Of a stretch of 64,000 nucleotides of DNA, positions 34,623 to 41,576 are shown one piece after another. How positions within the stretch are numbered: position 1 is the stretch's first letter; every line of letters starts with the position of its first letter. The position numbers and the translations under genes were made by a program. The notes below the pieces were generated by a model. The model was not told the origin of the DNA, did not search any database, and saw only the letters and a program-made list of their open reading frames with translations. Origin of the DNA: an uncultured Alistipes sp. (GTDB lineage Bacteria; Bacteroidota; Bacteroidia; Bacteroidales; Rikenellaceae); NCBI GenBank assembly GCA_900768015.1, contig CAAGBI010000075.1:104289-168288 (forward strand), written 5' to 3'.

Positions 34623-35639
34623 ATGTCACAGATTAAGATTGGTATCAACGGTTTCGGTCGTATCGGCCGTATGGTATTCCGTGCTGCTTGCGCTCAGGCA
34701 GATAAGTTCCAGGTTGTAGGTATCAACGACCTTTGCCCCGTAGACTACTTGGCATACATGCTTAAGTACGACACTATGCACGGCAAGTTCGAGGGTACTG
34801 TAGACTACTGCGAGGAGAAGAATCTCCTTATCGTAAACGGCAACCCTATCCGCGTAACTGCAGAGAAGGATCCCGCACAGTTGAAGTGGAACGAGGTTGA
34901 GGCAGAGTATGTTGTTGAGTCAACAGGTTTGTTCCTCACAGCTGAGAAGGCTCAGGCTCACATCGAGGCTGGTGCAAAGTATGTAGTTATGTCAGCACCT
35001 TCAAAGGACGATACTCCTATGTTCGTATGCGGTGTTAACACATCTGAGTACGCTGGTCAGAAGATCGTTTCTAACGCTTCATGTACTACAAACTGCTTGG
35101 CTCCTATCGCTAAGGTTTTGAACGACAACTTCGGTCTCGTAAACGGTCTTATGACAACTGTTCACTCTGTAACTGCTACACAGAAGACTGTTGACGGTCC
35201 ATCATTGAAGGACTGGCGTGGTGGCCGCGCTGCTTGCGGTAATATCATCCCCTCTTCAACAGGTGCTGCAAAGGCTGTAGGTAAGGTTATCCCCGCTCTT
35301 AAGGGTAAGCTCACTGGTATGTCAATGCGTGTTCCTACTTTGGATGTATCAGTTGTTGACCTTACTGTAAACCTCGAGAAGCCCGCTACTTACGAGGAGG
35401 TATGTGCAGCAATGAAGAAGGCATCTGAGGGTGAGTTCAAGGGCATCCTTGGCTACACTGACGAGGCTGTTGTATCATCAGACTTCCTTGGTGACGCACG
35501 CACTTCAATCTTCGACGCTACTGCAGGTATCGCTATCAACGAGACATTCATGAAGGTTGTTTCATGGTACGACAACGAGTGGGGTTACTCAAACAAGGTG
35601 CTTGATCTTATCTCAGTGATGAAGGCTTACAACAAGTAA
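34623..35639 (+). CDS. gapA: Glyceraldehyde-3-phosphate dehydrogenase, type I
   Basis: 338 residues from ATG 34623; a TTG six bases upstream is not needed. IGINGFGRIGRMVFRAA binds NAD+, SNASCTTNCLAP holds the catalytic Cys near 152, and WYDNEWGYSNKVLDL closes the protein. It is the glycolytic enzyme making 1,3-bisphosphoglycerate. Codon choice is strongly biased, as in highly expressed genes. It is followed by a block of repeats with two hairpin copies. Confidence 0.97.
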   Translation: MSQIKIGINGFGRIGRMVFRAACAQADKFQVVGINDLCPVDYLAYMLKYDTMHGKFEGTVDYCEEKNLLIVNGNPIRVTAEKDPAQLKWNEVEAEYVVESTGLFLTAEKAQAHIEAGAKYVVMSAPSKDDTPMFVCGVNTSEYAGQKIVSNASCTTNCLAPIAKVLNDNFGLVNGLMTTVHSVTATQKTVDGPSLKDWRGGRAACGNIIPSSTGAAKAVGKVIPALKGKLTGMSMRVPTLDVSVVDLTVNLEKPATYEEVCAAMKKASEGEFKGILGYTDEAVVSSDFLGDARTSIFDATAGIAINETFMKVVSWYDNEWGYSNKVLDLISVMKAYNK

Positions 35640-35676
35640 TCTTCGATTATAAGGCCGCATCTGCGACCTCTCAATC

Positions 35677-35723
35677 ATTGCCCCGAATGGGAAATACGCC
35701 AAGTATGTCCCATCCGGGGCAAT
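35677..35723 (+). repeat. Hairpin-family repeat, copy A
   Basis: Outer stem ATTGCCCC/GGGGCAAT around a core GAATGGGAAATACGCC and AAGTATGTCCCATCC, where ATGGG pairs with CCCAT and ATAC-like bases with GTAT. It lies about 38 nt after gapA and may act as its terminator. Confidence 0.75.
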
Positions 35724-35805
35724 ATCTTTATCGAGGCTACATCTGCAGCCTTCTAATCAAAGATTTAATTCGTTATGGTAGCGGCGCATCAGTGACGCTT
35801 CAATC

Positions 35806-35852
35806 AAAGTCCTGAATGGAATGTACGCCAAGTACTATCCATCTAGGGCTTT
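35806..35852 (+). repeat. Hairpin-family repeat, copy B
   Basis: Outer stem AAAGTCCT/AGGGCTTT, core GAATGGAATGTACGCC and AAGTACTATCCATC. Same core plan as copy A with a different outer stem, followed by TTTT. Confidence 0.75.
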
Positions 35853-36095
35853 TTCATGTCATCGCCACTGCTGCACCGTTCTGACAAGAAATTGTCGCAA
35901 CTCTATTGTTATTTAGGTAGAGTTTTCTTTCGAGGTCACATTTGCAGCCTTCTAATCAAAGATTTAATCTATTCTTACAACAAATTTATTGTGATAACTG
36001 CGCTACTTCGCTATTTGGAATGTCTCTTACCTACTAAATATTAAAAGCGAATCATGGGGTAAAATCTATTTTTAGGAATAATTTCTTTGAAAAAA

Positions 36096-36126
36096 TTTGC
36101 AGAATCATAAAAAAGCGTTATCTTTG
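36096..36126 (+). promoter_or_regulatory. Promoter of tRNA-Cys
   Basis: TTTG (36096-36099), 19 nt, TATCTTTG (36119-36126), 30 nt upstream of the tRNA. Confidence 0.8.
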
Positions 36127-36155
36127 CACCTCGGTTGGAGACAACTAAATCAGTT

Positions 36156-36227
36156 GGTCTGATGGGTGAGTGGCTTAGCCAGTGGTCTGCAAAACCATTT
36201 ACAGCGGTTCGAATCCGCTTCAGACCT
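36156..36227 (+). tRNA. tRNA-Cys (anticodon GCA)
   Basis: Acceptor arms GGTCTGA and TCAGACC pair over 7 bp with discriminator T. The anticodon loop GTCTGCAAA region reads GCA, and GGTTCGAATCC is the T-loop. Its 3' end is repeated at 47891-47903, so the gene is the integration site of the element to its right and is kept intact by it. Confidence 0.93.
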
Positions 36228-36228
36228 C
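36216..36228 (+). repeat. attL core of tRNA-Cys element
   Basis: CGCTTCAGACCTC covers the last 12 bases of tRNA-Cys and one more; the same 13 bases recur at 47891-47903. Confidence 0.75.
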
Positions 36229-36270
36229 AAAAATCCCTTCTACACAGCAGTGTGGAGGGGATTTACTTTT

Positions 36271-36290
36271 TTTACGCCTAAATTTACGCC
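36271..36290 (+). repeat. Two direct TTTACGCC motifs at left end of the element
   Basis: TTTACGCC at 36271-36278 and 36283-36290, 12 nt apart. The same octamer occurs as an inverted pair near the right end (47748-47771). Candidate arm-type integrase or excisionase sites. Confidence 0.55.
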
Positions 36291-36305
36291 TAATGTGGCA
36301 CGCAT

Positions 36306-36321
36306 TTCAGACCTCAAAAAT
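36306..36321 (+). repeat. Second tRNA-Cys end-like repeat inside left end
   Basis: TTCAGACCTCAAAAAT is identical to 36219-36234 at the tRNA boundary, 87 bp away. It may be an old attachment site left by another insertion. Confidence 0.55.
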
Positions 36322-36347
36322 AGGCAAAAACCATCAATATAGCAAGT

Positions 36348-36719
36348 CTATGCCTTGTATCGTCGCATAAATTTGTCCACCTCTTTTTTCTCGAACCAAA
36401 TCTTTCGACCTCGTTGCGAGTAGGGAATTTCTTTATTGTTTTTAATTTCCTGGGCGACTGTTTCCCCAATATCCAAATAACGAGCAAGACCATCTATTCC
36501 GCAGATGTATGGAGAACTCTGCTCCTCGGCTAATCTTTCCATCTTCTTTTCCACAGCTTCAATCACTTTTGCCGTAATCGTGTTAATCACCGCATCATCA
36601 CAAATTCTGTTGTAATCATAAAATTCCATAAAGTTTAATTTCTTTATAGGAATATACCCGTATGTAAGGTTAATGTAAATAGATTTCACACCTTGTGTAA
36701 ATATTTTTTTAACTGACAT
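36348..36719 (-). CDS. Excisionase-like DNA-binding protein (DUF3853/helix-turn-helix type)
   Basis: 123 residues from ATG 36719; a start at 36629 (MEFYDYNRI) would give 93 residues and is possible. The C-terminal 50 residues, CGIDGLARYLDIGETVAQEI followed by KNNKEIPYSQRGRKIWFEKKEVDKFM in two parts, look like a MerR/excisionase-type winged helix with a short wing (RGRKIWF). Such proteins in Bacteroidota elements are annotated DUF3853 or excisionase-like. Lying next to the attachment site it probably directs integrase toward excision. Confidence 0.65.
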   Translation of the reverse strand: MSVKKIFTQGVKSIYINLTYGYIPIKKLNFMEFYDYNRICDDAVINTITAKVIEAVEKKMERLAEEQSSPYICGIDGLARYLDIGETVAQEIKNNKEIPYSQRGRKIWFEKKEVDKFMRRYKA

Positions 36720-36793
36720 ACGATTTTATAGTCGTTTTACTAAACTTACCATATTTATTGGTGTCGGGATATAAAACCACCCGCCTAATTATT

Positions 36794-36907
36794 ATGACAA
36801 AGAAAAAGTATTACACTACAAACAACTGGAAGATTGCTATGTCTTCAATGGTGCTCGCATCCTATGGAAATAATGAAGTCGAACCTTTAACTGTTTATGA
36901 AATGTAA
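36794..36907 (+). CDS. Short peptide overlapping the Rep-like start
   Basis: 37 codons from ATG 36794: begins MTKKKYYTTNNWKIAMSS and ends EPLTVYEM. The stop lies 8 nt inside the next gene, in another frame. It could be a leader that couples translation to the Rep-like gene. Existence as a protein is unproven. Confidence 0.4.
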   Translation: MTKKKYYTTNNWKIAMSSMVLASYGNNEVEPLTVYEM

Positions 36908-37754
36908 ACCAGGGACGACTATTACTGACGCACTGACTATTTGCTATAAAGCAGAAGACGATTTCTTGGCATATATGAGAAAGGTTAGTAAAAGCATAGA
37001 CTTTGATAAGTTTTCATTGTCCCGAACACGGGGCAAGCATCATAGCCAACACTTTGATGTTAAGTTATACGGTTTAGGTGTTGCTACTATGTACTTTGAC
37101 AGATATGGAGCAAACGATGATGAACCATATATATGGTTACGAGTGGACAATTATGTGCTATATGACCGACCTCTATTAGTTGAAACATTATCACTCCCCG
37201 AACTTCTTGACCTCCCCTTTAACAACTTTACACATTTAGATTTAGCACGAGATTACTTGTATAACATTGGAAATCGCATTAGAATTATGATGCGTAATCC
37301 TGAACTCACAACCATAATTAACGGCAAGCAGATTAAAGATAGAAATAAGATTCTAAACAATGTTACCAGAACTTGTAATATAAGCCTTGACCGTGATGGA
37401 GGCAAATCATTAACTATCAAACAATCTAAGGCGATAAAGAATAAGTATGATGGTATAACACTTGACTCGTACGATAAGGTAAATGAGATTAAATCTAAGT
37501 CTCACAAACAGTATATCTTAAACTTCTATGGTAACCCAAAACGATTGCATCGACTCGAAGTGAGACTCAATAATGACGATATTAAGGGGATTGCCAAGAG
37601 TCTTGGTATTACTTTAACCGAAGACATTATCTTTGATATAAATAAGCTTGATGCTATCTATTTACAAGCTCTGCACTCGCTGTTGAGGTTCACCCACGGG
37701 CGCAAAAGACTTGAATGGAAAATGCTCTTTGACTGCAATTTGAAGTACAGATAA
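36897..37754 (+). CDS. Rep_trans-like replication initiation protein
   Basis: 285 residues. The segment FTHLDLARDYLYNIGNRI near residues 110-127 and KRLHRLEVRLNNDDIKGIA near 218-236 fit the two conserved acidic parts of replication initiation factors of the Rep_trans/phage CRI group, which nick an origin with a tyrosine and start rolling-circle copying; related proteins act as MobT relaxases. Catalytic Tyr candidates are in YILNFYGNP near 207-215. The gene is AT-rich and starts within the preceding short frame. Behind it lies a 490-nt stretch with several hairpins that could hold the origin. Confidence 0.6.
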   Translation: MKCKPGTTITDALTICYKAEDDFLAYMRKVSKSIDFDKFSLSRTRGKHHSQHFDVKLYGLGVATMYFDRYGANDDEPYIWLRVDNYVLYDRPLLVETLSLPELLDLPFNNFTHLDLARDYLYNIGNRIRIMMRNPELTTIINGKQIKDRNKILNNVTRTCNISLDRDGGKSLTIKQSKAIKNKYDGITLDSYDKVNEIKSKSHKQYILNFYGNPKRLHRLEVRLNNDDIKGIAKSLGITLTEDIIFDINKLDAIYLQALHSLLRFTHGRKRLEWKMLFDCNLKYR

Positions 37755-38242
37755 CAACGCCCCCTACCATTGCATATATTTATTAGTTATCTATTTGATA
37801 ATAACATAGATAAACTTAGAAATACTATGCACTCATTTTGCTAATCATCAAGGCATAAATAATCCAATCCCTTTGTGGTCAATGGTTAGATTATTCCTCC
37901 ACTCCATAGCAAGAGGTGGAGGAATAATAACAAATACAAACCTATCATTAAGAAAAAAATGTAAACCTCAGAAAAGAATGCTTATTTAATAAATATAATA
38001 TAAGTTAATAATCTATAATACAGTTATTTGTGAAGTGTTTAATGGGGTAATTATCAAGCCATATCCCCTCCCTATAATAGATACTTGAACGGTAAGCGTT
38101 CTTATAATACCTATCAGAGGTAGGTATAGCTATATAACAAACTGTGTGTTACGATAATTTTCTGTAATTTTTTAGTGATTTTAATGCTACTTACCACTCT
38201 TTTTAGATTTATTTAACTATTTATAAGAGAAACGAATAGAGT
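37755..38242. other. Hairpin-rich non-coding stretch behind the Rep-like gene (possible origin)
   Basis: No gene is supported. Three inverted repeats: ATTATTCCTCCAC/GTGGAGGAATAAT at 37890-37928 (13-bp arms, no T-tract), GAACG/CGTTC at 38087-38101, and ATACCTA/TAGGTAT at 38107-38127. GGGG...CCCC bases around 38044-38068 may form a fourth. Position next to a Rep-like gene suggests an origin or nick site. Confidence 0.45.
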
Positions 38243-38422
38243 ATGATACAAAACAAAAACTACAAAAGACAAACAAGACAAATGCCACAAGAAACTCGTG
38301 ATAAGATTAGTGCAAAACTTCGTGGTCGTAAGAAGAGCGTAACACATCGTCAAGCAATCTCCAAAGGACTGAAAAAGGCGTGGTCTTGCATCGGTTATAG
38401 CAATAGTGATAATCAGATGTAA
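38243..38422 (+). CDS. NUMOD3-like small basic protein
   Basis: 59 codons from ATG 38243. After a basic start comes ETRDKISAKLRGRKKS and HRQAISKGLKKAW, which is the pattern of NUMOD3, a short DNA-binding module of homing nucleases (iS..lrGrk.s..hr.aIs.a.k.aw). No nuclease domain is attached, so it is a free-standing DNA-binding peptide, as seen on other mobile elements of this phylum. It is convergent with the resolvase and shares a hairpin with it. Confidence 0.65.
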   Translation: MIQNKNYKRQTRQMPQETRDKISAKLRGRKKSVTHRQAISKGLKKAWSCIGYSNSDNQM

Positions 38423-38426
38423 GGAC

Positions 38427-38453
38427 GAAGAGACTCCATTTAGGGGTCTCTTC
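38427..38453. terminator. Bidirectional terminator
   Basis: AAGAGACTCC and GGGGTCTCTT form a stem with a 5-nt loop between the NUMOD3-like gene and the resolvase stop. Confidence 0.65.
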
Positions 38454-39086
38454 TTATATCTGAAACTCTTTCTTAACTCGCTGTACAGTAGAAATACTAA
38501 CGCTACAAATTGCCGCAGTATCACGGATTGATTTACCAGCCTTCAATGAGCGGATAACCTTGCTATACTCCTCCTGCTTGCGCTCTTTGGTCTTGACTGA
38601 GCCTACTTTGCGACCAAGTTTGCCGCCATCTGCAATGTACTTTGCTCGACCGCTGTTGAGGCGATATGTGATGTTCTCTCGCTCCATTTGGGCGCAGACT
38701 CCGAGAACAGATACCATAACCGCTAAATATGGATTTTCCTTGCCATCTGCCGAAAATAGCGACAAACCCTCTTTCTGGAAATAGGCATTGATGCCATTGT
38801 CTTTCAATGTGCGGATAGAGTCTAACACCTCCCATACGGCACGACCACAACGGCTCAACTCAGAGAACAAAACTACATCTACACTATTGGCAATAGCATA
38901 GTCGATGCACTCTGTGAGCACTGCACGCTCCTCATTGCGTTTTGCACCGCTTATGTGCTCCTCATACACCTCAACAACCTCGATGCCATTGAGGCTTGCA
39001 TAATTGGTCAAGTCAGCCACCTGACGAGAGGTTGATTGCCTCTCGCCAGTGCTCGATACTCTTGCGTATATAACTGCCGTTGTCAT
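38454..39086 (-). CDS. Serine recombinase (resolvase/invertase family)
   Basis: 210 residues from ATG 39086, two bases after the stop of the preceding gene. N-terminal resolvase domain: VIYARVSSTGERQSTSRQ with catalytic Ser11, then VVLFSELSRCGR and VLGVCAQMERENITYR. The C-terminus GGKLGRKVGS followed by SKVIRSLKAGKSIRDTAAIC and SVSTVQRVKKEF-type HTH (here VSISTVQRVKKEF) is the small DNA-binding domain. It may resolve dimers of the element or invert a segment. Third gene of a minus-strand operon. Confidence 0.9.
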   Translation of the reverse strand: MTTAVIYARVSSTGERQSTSRQVADLTNYASLNGIEVVEVYEEHISGAKRNEERAVLTECIDYAIANSVDVVLFSELSRCGRAVWEVLDSIRTLKDNGINAYFQKEGLSLFSADGKENPYLAVMVSVLGVCAQMERENITYRLNSGRAKYIADGGKLGRKVGSVKTKERKQEEYSKVIRSLKAGKSIRDTAAICSVSISTVQRVKKEFQI

Positions 39087-39088
39087 AG

Positions 39089-39418
39089 TTAGAAGATTTT
39101 GATTAAAGCTTGGAGCTGGAAGCATCTGAAATTTCCGCACTCCACATCATAGTATGTGCACACCTTGCGAGCATCACCACAAAGACCAGTTCCCAAAACC
39201 TTGTCACGCATCAGTTGAGGCATCAATGTGCCGTATGCTACTCTCACGCTCTTGTCCTTTTTGAGGTACGAAAACTTAACTACGCCCTCACGCATACGAG
39301 CCTTCAACTCATTCAACTTTGCTACCTGTATACCTGTTACAAAGTCATTCTCTACACGCTCTGAGATTACCGCTGCTCGGTATATATCTCGATTTGTCAT
39401 TGCTACTACGGTTGTCAT
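39089..39418 (-). CDS. SH3 beta-barrel fold protein (DUF2693-like)
   Basis: 109 residues. The part VKFSYLKKDKSVRVAYGTL near residues 47-65 is the recognisable core of small proteins of Bacteroidota mobile elements described as SH3 beta-barrel fold or DUF2693. It ends with a Cys-rich tail GLCGDARKVCTYYDVECGNFRC (in parts: three Cys within 20 residues) that might bind metal. Function unknown. Two bases separate it from the resolvase start. Confidence 0.65.
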   Translation of the reverse strand: MTTVVAMTNRDIYRAAVISERVENDFVTGIQVAKLNELKARMREGVVKFSYLKKDKSVRVAYGTLMPQLMRDKVLGTGLCGDARKVCTYYDVECGNFRCFQLQALIKIF

Positions 39419-39447
39419 ATCTGTAATGTGTTATTTGTTAAACATAC

Positions 39448-39642
39448 TTAAAAACTTCTTCTAATCTGCTTAGGCTCTCCCCAACCATTGAGTCGATAAA
39501 CCTCCGTTACAGCCTCCTCATAGGTTCTCACATCTTTGACAAATCGTGCGGTTGAACCTGTCTCAGTCACACTATCAAATTGCCATATTCCCCACCAGTT
39601 ACGATGTCTTCCAAACTTATATTTACCAACTTCGGCTTTCAT
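39448..39642 (-). CDS. Small hypothetical protein of mobile elements
   Basis: 64 residues, starting at ATG 39642 behind GGAGG, a rare strong Shine-Dalgarno-like site for this phylum. It has VGKYKFGRHRNWWGIWQF then TYEEAVTEVYRLNGWGEP. Similar short proteins are common on Bacteroidota elements, without known function. First gene of the operon with the DUF2693-like protein and resolvase. Confidence 0.55.
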   Translation of the reverse strand: MKAEVGKYKFGRHRNWWGIWQFDSVTETGSTARFVKDVRTYEEAVTEVYRLNGWGEPKQIRRSF

Positions 39643-39666
39643 ATCGTTTCCTCCTTATTTCAATAG

Positions 39667-39698
39667 CAAAGATATGGATAATATTTAATATTACCAAA
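39667..39698 (-). promoter_or_regulatory. Promoter of the resolvase operon
   Basis: On the minus strand TTTG (39698-39695), 20 nt, TATCTTTG (39674-39667), a full consensus promoter. Confidence 0.75.
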
Positions 39699-39725
39699 CT
39701 TTTTACCAATATTTTTATGGATGGT

Positions 39726-39756
39726 TTTGAATAATATCCATATTTTTATACCTTTG
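39726..39756 (+). promoter_or_regulatory. Promoter of the 74-residue small gene
   Basis: TTTG (39726-39729), 19 nt, TACCTTTG (39749-39756), 20 nt before the ATG at 39776. It is back to back with the resolvase operon promoter. Confidence 0.75.
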
Positions 39757-39775
39757 TGGGTACATTTAACAATTT

Positions 39776-40000
39776 ATGGCAGCAGACAAACAAGAACGCA
39801 CCGTTATTCACCTCGAACTCGGTGCAGAACATCACTACTTCGGTAGCATCAAAGCATTGTGCGACCACTTCGGTAAAGAGAAAATTGGTATTACCTATAA
39901 GAGTCTTGCCAATATCGGCATCACACCCGAAAAACCCTACCGCAACAAGTTTTGTACTATCCGCAAAGGAATACTTCTGACCGCTCCCAAGGCGCAGTAG
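39776..40000 (+). CDS. Small hypothetical protein
   Basis: 74 residues starting MAADKQERTVIHLELGAEHH. YFGSIKALCDHFGKEKIGIT looks like a short DNA-binding helical pair, as in small regulators, but I do not recognise a family. Own promoter and own terminator, so it is a single-gene unit just upstream of the efflux operon. A regulatory role is only a possibility. Confidence 0.6.
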   Translation: MAADKQERTVIHLELGAEHHYFGSIKALCDHFGKEKIGITYKSLANIGITPEKPYRNKFCTIRKGILLTAPKAQ

Positions 40001-40031
40001 AATAGCGACTTATGTTTCTGAAATAAAATTT

Positions 40032-40067
40032 CTTTTTGCGTTTATCGGCGCAAAAAGGGATTTTTTT
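40032..40067 (+). terminator. Terminator of the small gene
   Basis: CTTTTTGCG, loop, CGCAAAAAG, GGA and seven T. It directly precedes the efflux operon promoter. Confidence 0.75.
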
Positions 40068-40068
40068 G

Positions 40069-40076
40069 TACCTTTG
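40069..40076 (+). promoter_or_regulatory. Promoter -7 element of the efflux operon
   Basis: TACCTTTG, overlapping the end of the terminator T-run. The transcript would have a leader of about 165 nt before tolC-like. No good -33 match. Confidence 0.55.
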
Positions 40077-40107
40077 CACACTGAAGAGCACAAAGTTCTT
40101 CGCCAAT

Positions 40108-40200
40108 ATGAGAACAAATATAAACTTACATTACTACATTTCAGCAGCTTATATCTACATCCCTTATCACCACAATATCTCTACGAATTGGGAGGGCTAA
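40108..40200 (+). CDS. Leader peptide of the efflux operon (30 codons)
   Basis: ATG 40108 to TAA 40200, beginning MRTNINLHYYISAAYIYIPY and ending NWEG. It is rich in Tyr, Ile, His and Asn, six of its residues being Tyr, and lies in the leader between promoter and first efflux gene. This is the plan of translation-controlled leader peptides that react to ribosome-targeting drugs or amino acid supply. No stem pair long enough to prove attenuation was found by eye. Confidence 0.5.
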   Translation: MRTNINLHYYISAAYIYIPYHHNISTNWEG

Positions 40201-40250
40201 GTGTAATGTAATTCTCGTTCAAAAATAACATATTAAATACTTTTTACTGT

Positions 40251-41564
40251 ATGAGCAAAGTGCGTTTGCTCATAGTGGTGCTGTGTGCATTGCTATGGGC
40301 TGAGGGTAGCTATGCCCAAAATTCTTATGTGCTGACGCTTGAGCAGATGTGTGCTCTGGCTGATGAAAATAGCAAAACATTAAAAGCTGAAGATGCTGCG
40401 GTTGTTGAGGCGCAACAGGGTGTCGAGGTCGCTAAAAATGGTTATCTGCCCGATATAGGCATCTCTCTATCGGCAAGTTATCTCGGCAATGGTCATCTCA
40501 CGGATAGGGATTTCTCGAATGGCCAGAGCATCAAGATGCCTCACTTTGGAAACAATTTCGCTGTTGAGGCTACGCAGCTGATTTATGGCGGAGGTGCTGT
40601 AACCAATGGTGTGGCGATGGCCAAATTGAAGGAGGAGATGGCGGGAGTGAATCGTGAGGCGGCTCGCTCACGCATCCATTTTATGCTGACGGGATTCTAT
40701 CTCGACCTATACAAACTCCAAAATGTATTAAAGGTCTATGATAAGAATATCGAGTTGGCAAAGGTTATCATCGAAGACACTAAGGCTCGCAATGCTGCGG
40801 GTGTGGCACTCCAAAACGATGTAACCCGCTATGAGTTGCAGTTGAAAAACCTTGAACTTGCCCGCCGCCGTGTGGAAAACGCAGTAGAGATTCTTAACTA
40901 CGATTTAGTGACGATGCTTGGTTTGCCTGCTGATACTGAGATTGTTCTTGATAGCACTCTTACGGAGAGAACAATCCCAACTGAAAGTATGGACTATTGG
41001 CAGCAGTTGGCTCAAACCGATGCCCACGCCGTAAGGCAGTCGGCTTTGGCTGTTAAGATGGGGGAGCGAGGTGAAATGTTGGCACGCTCGGAGCGACTTC
41101 CAAAGATTGCCCTTGTTGCTGCTAATCACTTCGATGGCCCGATTACCATCGAGGTGCCTACCATAAACAAAAATTTCAACTATTGGTATGTTGGCGTAGG
41201 CGTGTCGTTCAACATATCATCGCTCTATAAGGCGAATAAGAGCATCAAGCAGGCGCAATACTCTACTGCGCTCTCTCGCCGCCGCTATGACGATGTTGTG
41301 GAGCAGACCGCAATGGCAGTGCAAGCCGACTACACCAAATACCTGGAGGCATACGAAGAGGTAGCAACATTGGAGAAGAGCGTGCAACTTGCCAACGAGA
41401 ATTACCAAGTAATTGAAAATCGCTATCGCAACGATATTGCACTTGTTACCGATATGCTCGATGCTTCGAATCAGTTGCTCGATGCCGAGTTACAGTTGGC
41501 AAATGCACGAATCAATGTAATCTTCAACTACTACAAACTTAAAAACACATCTGGAAATTTATAA
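40251..41564 (+). CDS. TolC-family outer membrane efflux protein
   Basis: 437 residues with a signal peptide ending SYAQ. The two-fold repeated helical plan of TolC is visible: LEQMCALADENSKTLKAEDA near the start and ANENYQVIENRYRNDIALVTDMLDA near the end, with long heptad helices rich in Ala, Glu and Gln. It would form the outer-membrane duct for the pump encoded by the next two genes, 12 nt downstream. Confidence 0.9.
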   Translation: MSKVRLLIVVLCALLWAEGSYAQNSYVLTLEQMCALADENSKTLKAEDAAVVEAQQGVEVAKNGYLPDIGISLSASYLGNGHLTDRDFSNGQSIKMPHFGNNFAVEATQLIYGGGAVTNGVAMAKLKEEMAGVNREAARSRIHFMLTGFYLDLYKLQNVLKVYDKNIELAKVIIEDTKARNAAGVALQNDVTRYELQLKNLELARRRVENAVEILNYDLVTMLGLPADTEIVLDSTLTERTIPTESMDYWQQLAQTDAHAVRQSALAVKMGERGEMLARSERLPKIALVAANHFDGPITIEVPTINKNFNYWYVGVGVSFNISSLYKANKSIKQAQYSTALSRRRYDDVVEQTAMAVQADYTKYLEAYEEVATLEKSVQLANENYQVIENRYRNDIALVTDMLDASNQLLDAELQLANARINVIFNYYKLKNTSGNL

Positions 41565-41576
41565 AAAGATAATACT

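Larger units (their letters stand above)
35640..36095. other. Repeat-rich non-coding block downstream of gapA
   Basis: No gene is supported. It holds two hairpin-family copies (35677-35723, 35806-35852) and a 39-bp imperfect direct repeat: 35731-35769 and 35930-35968, both ending CTAATCAAAGATTTAAT. The block looks built by duplication of one compound element. Confidence 0.7.

Noticed and set aside
37890..37928. 13-bp inverted repeat taken as a rho-independent terminator of the Rep-like gene
   Set aside because: No T-tract follows on either strand, so it was listed as part of an origin-like stretch.
38213..38524. 103-codon frame on the minus strand
   Set aside because: It is antisense to the NUMOD3-like gene and runs into the resolvase coding region; no family likeness.
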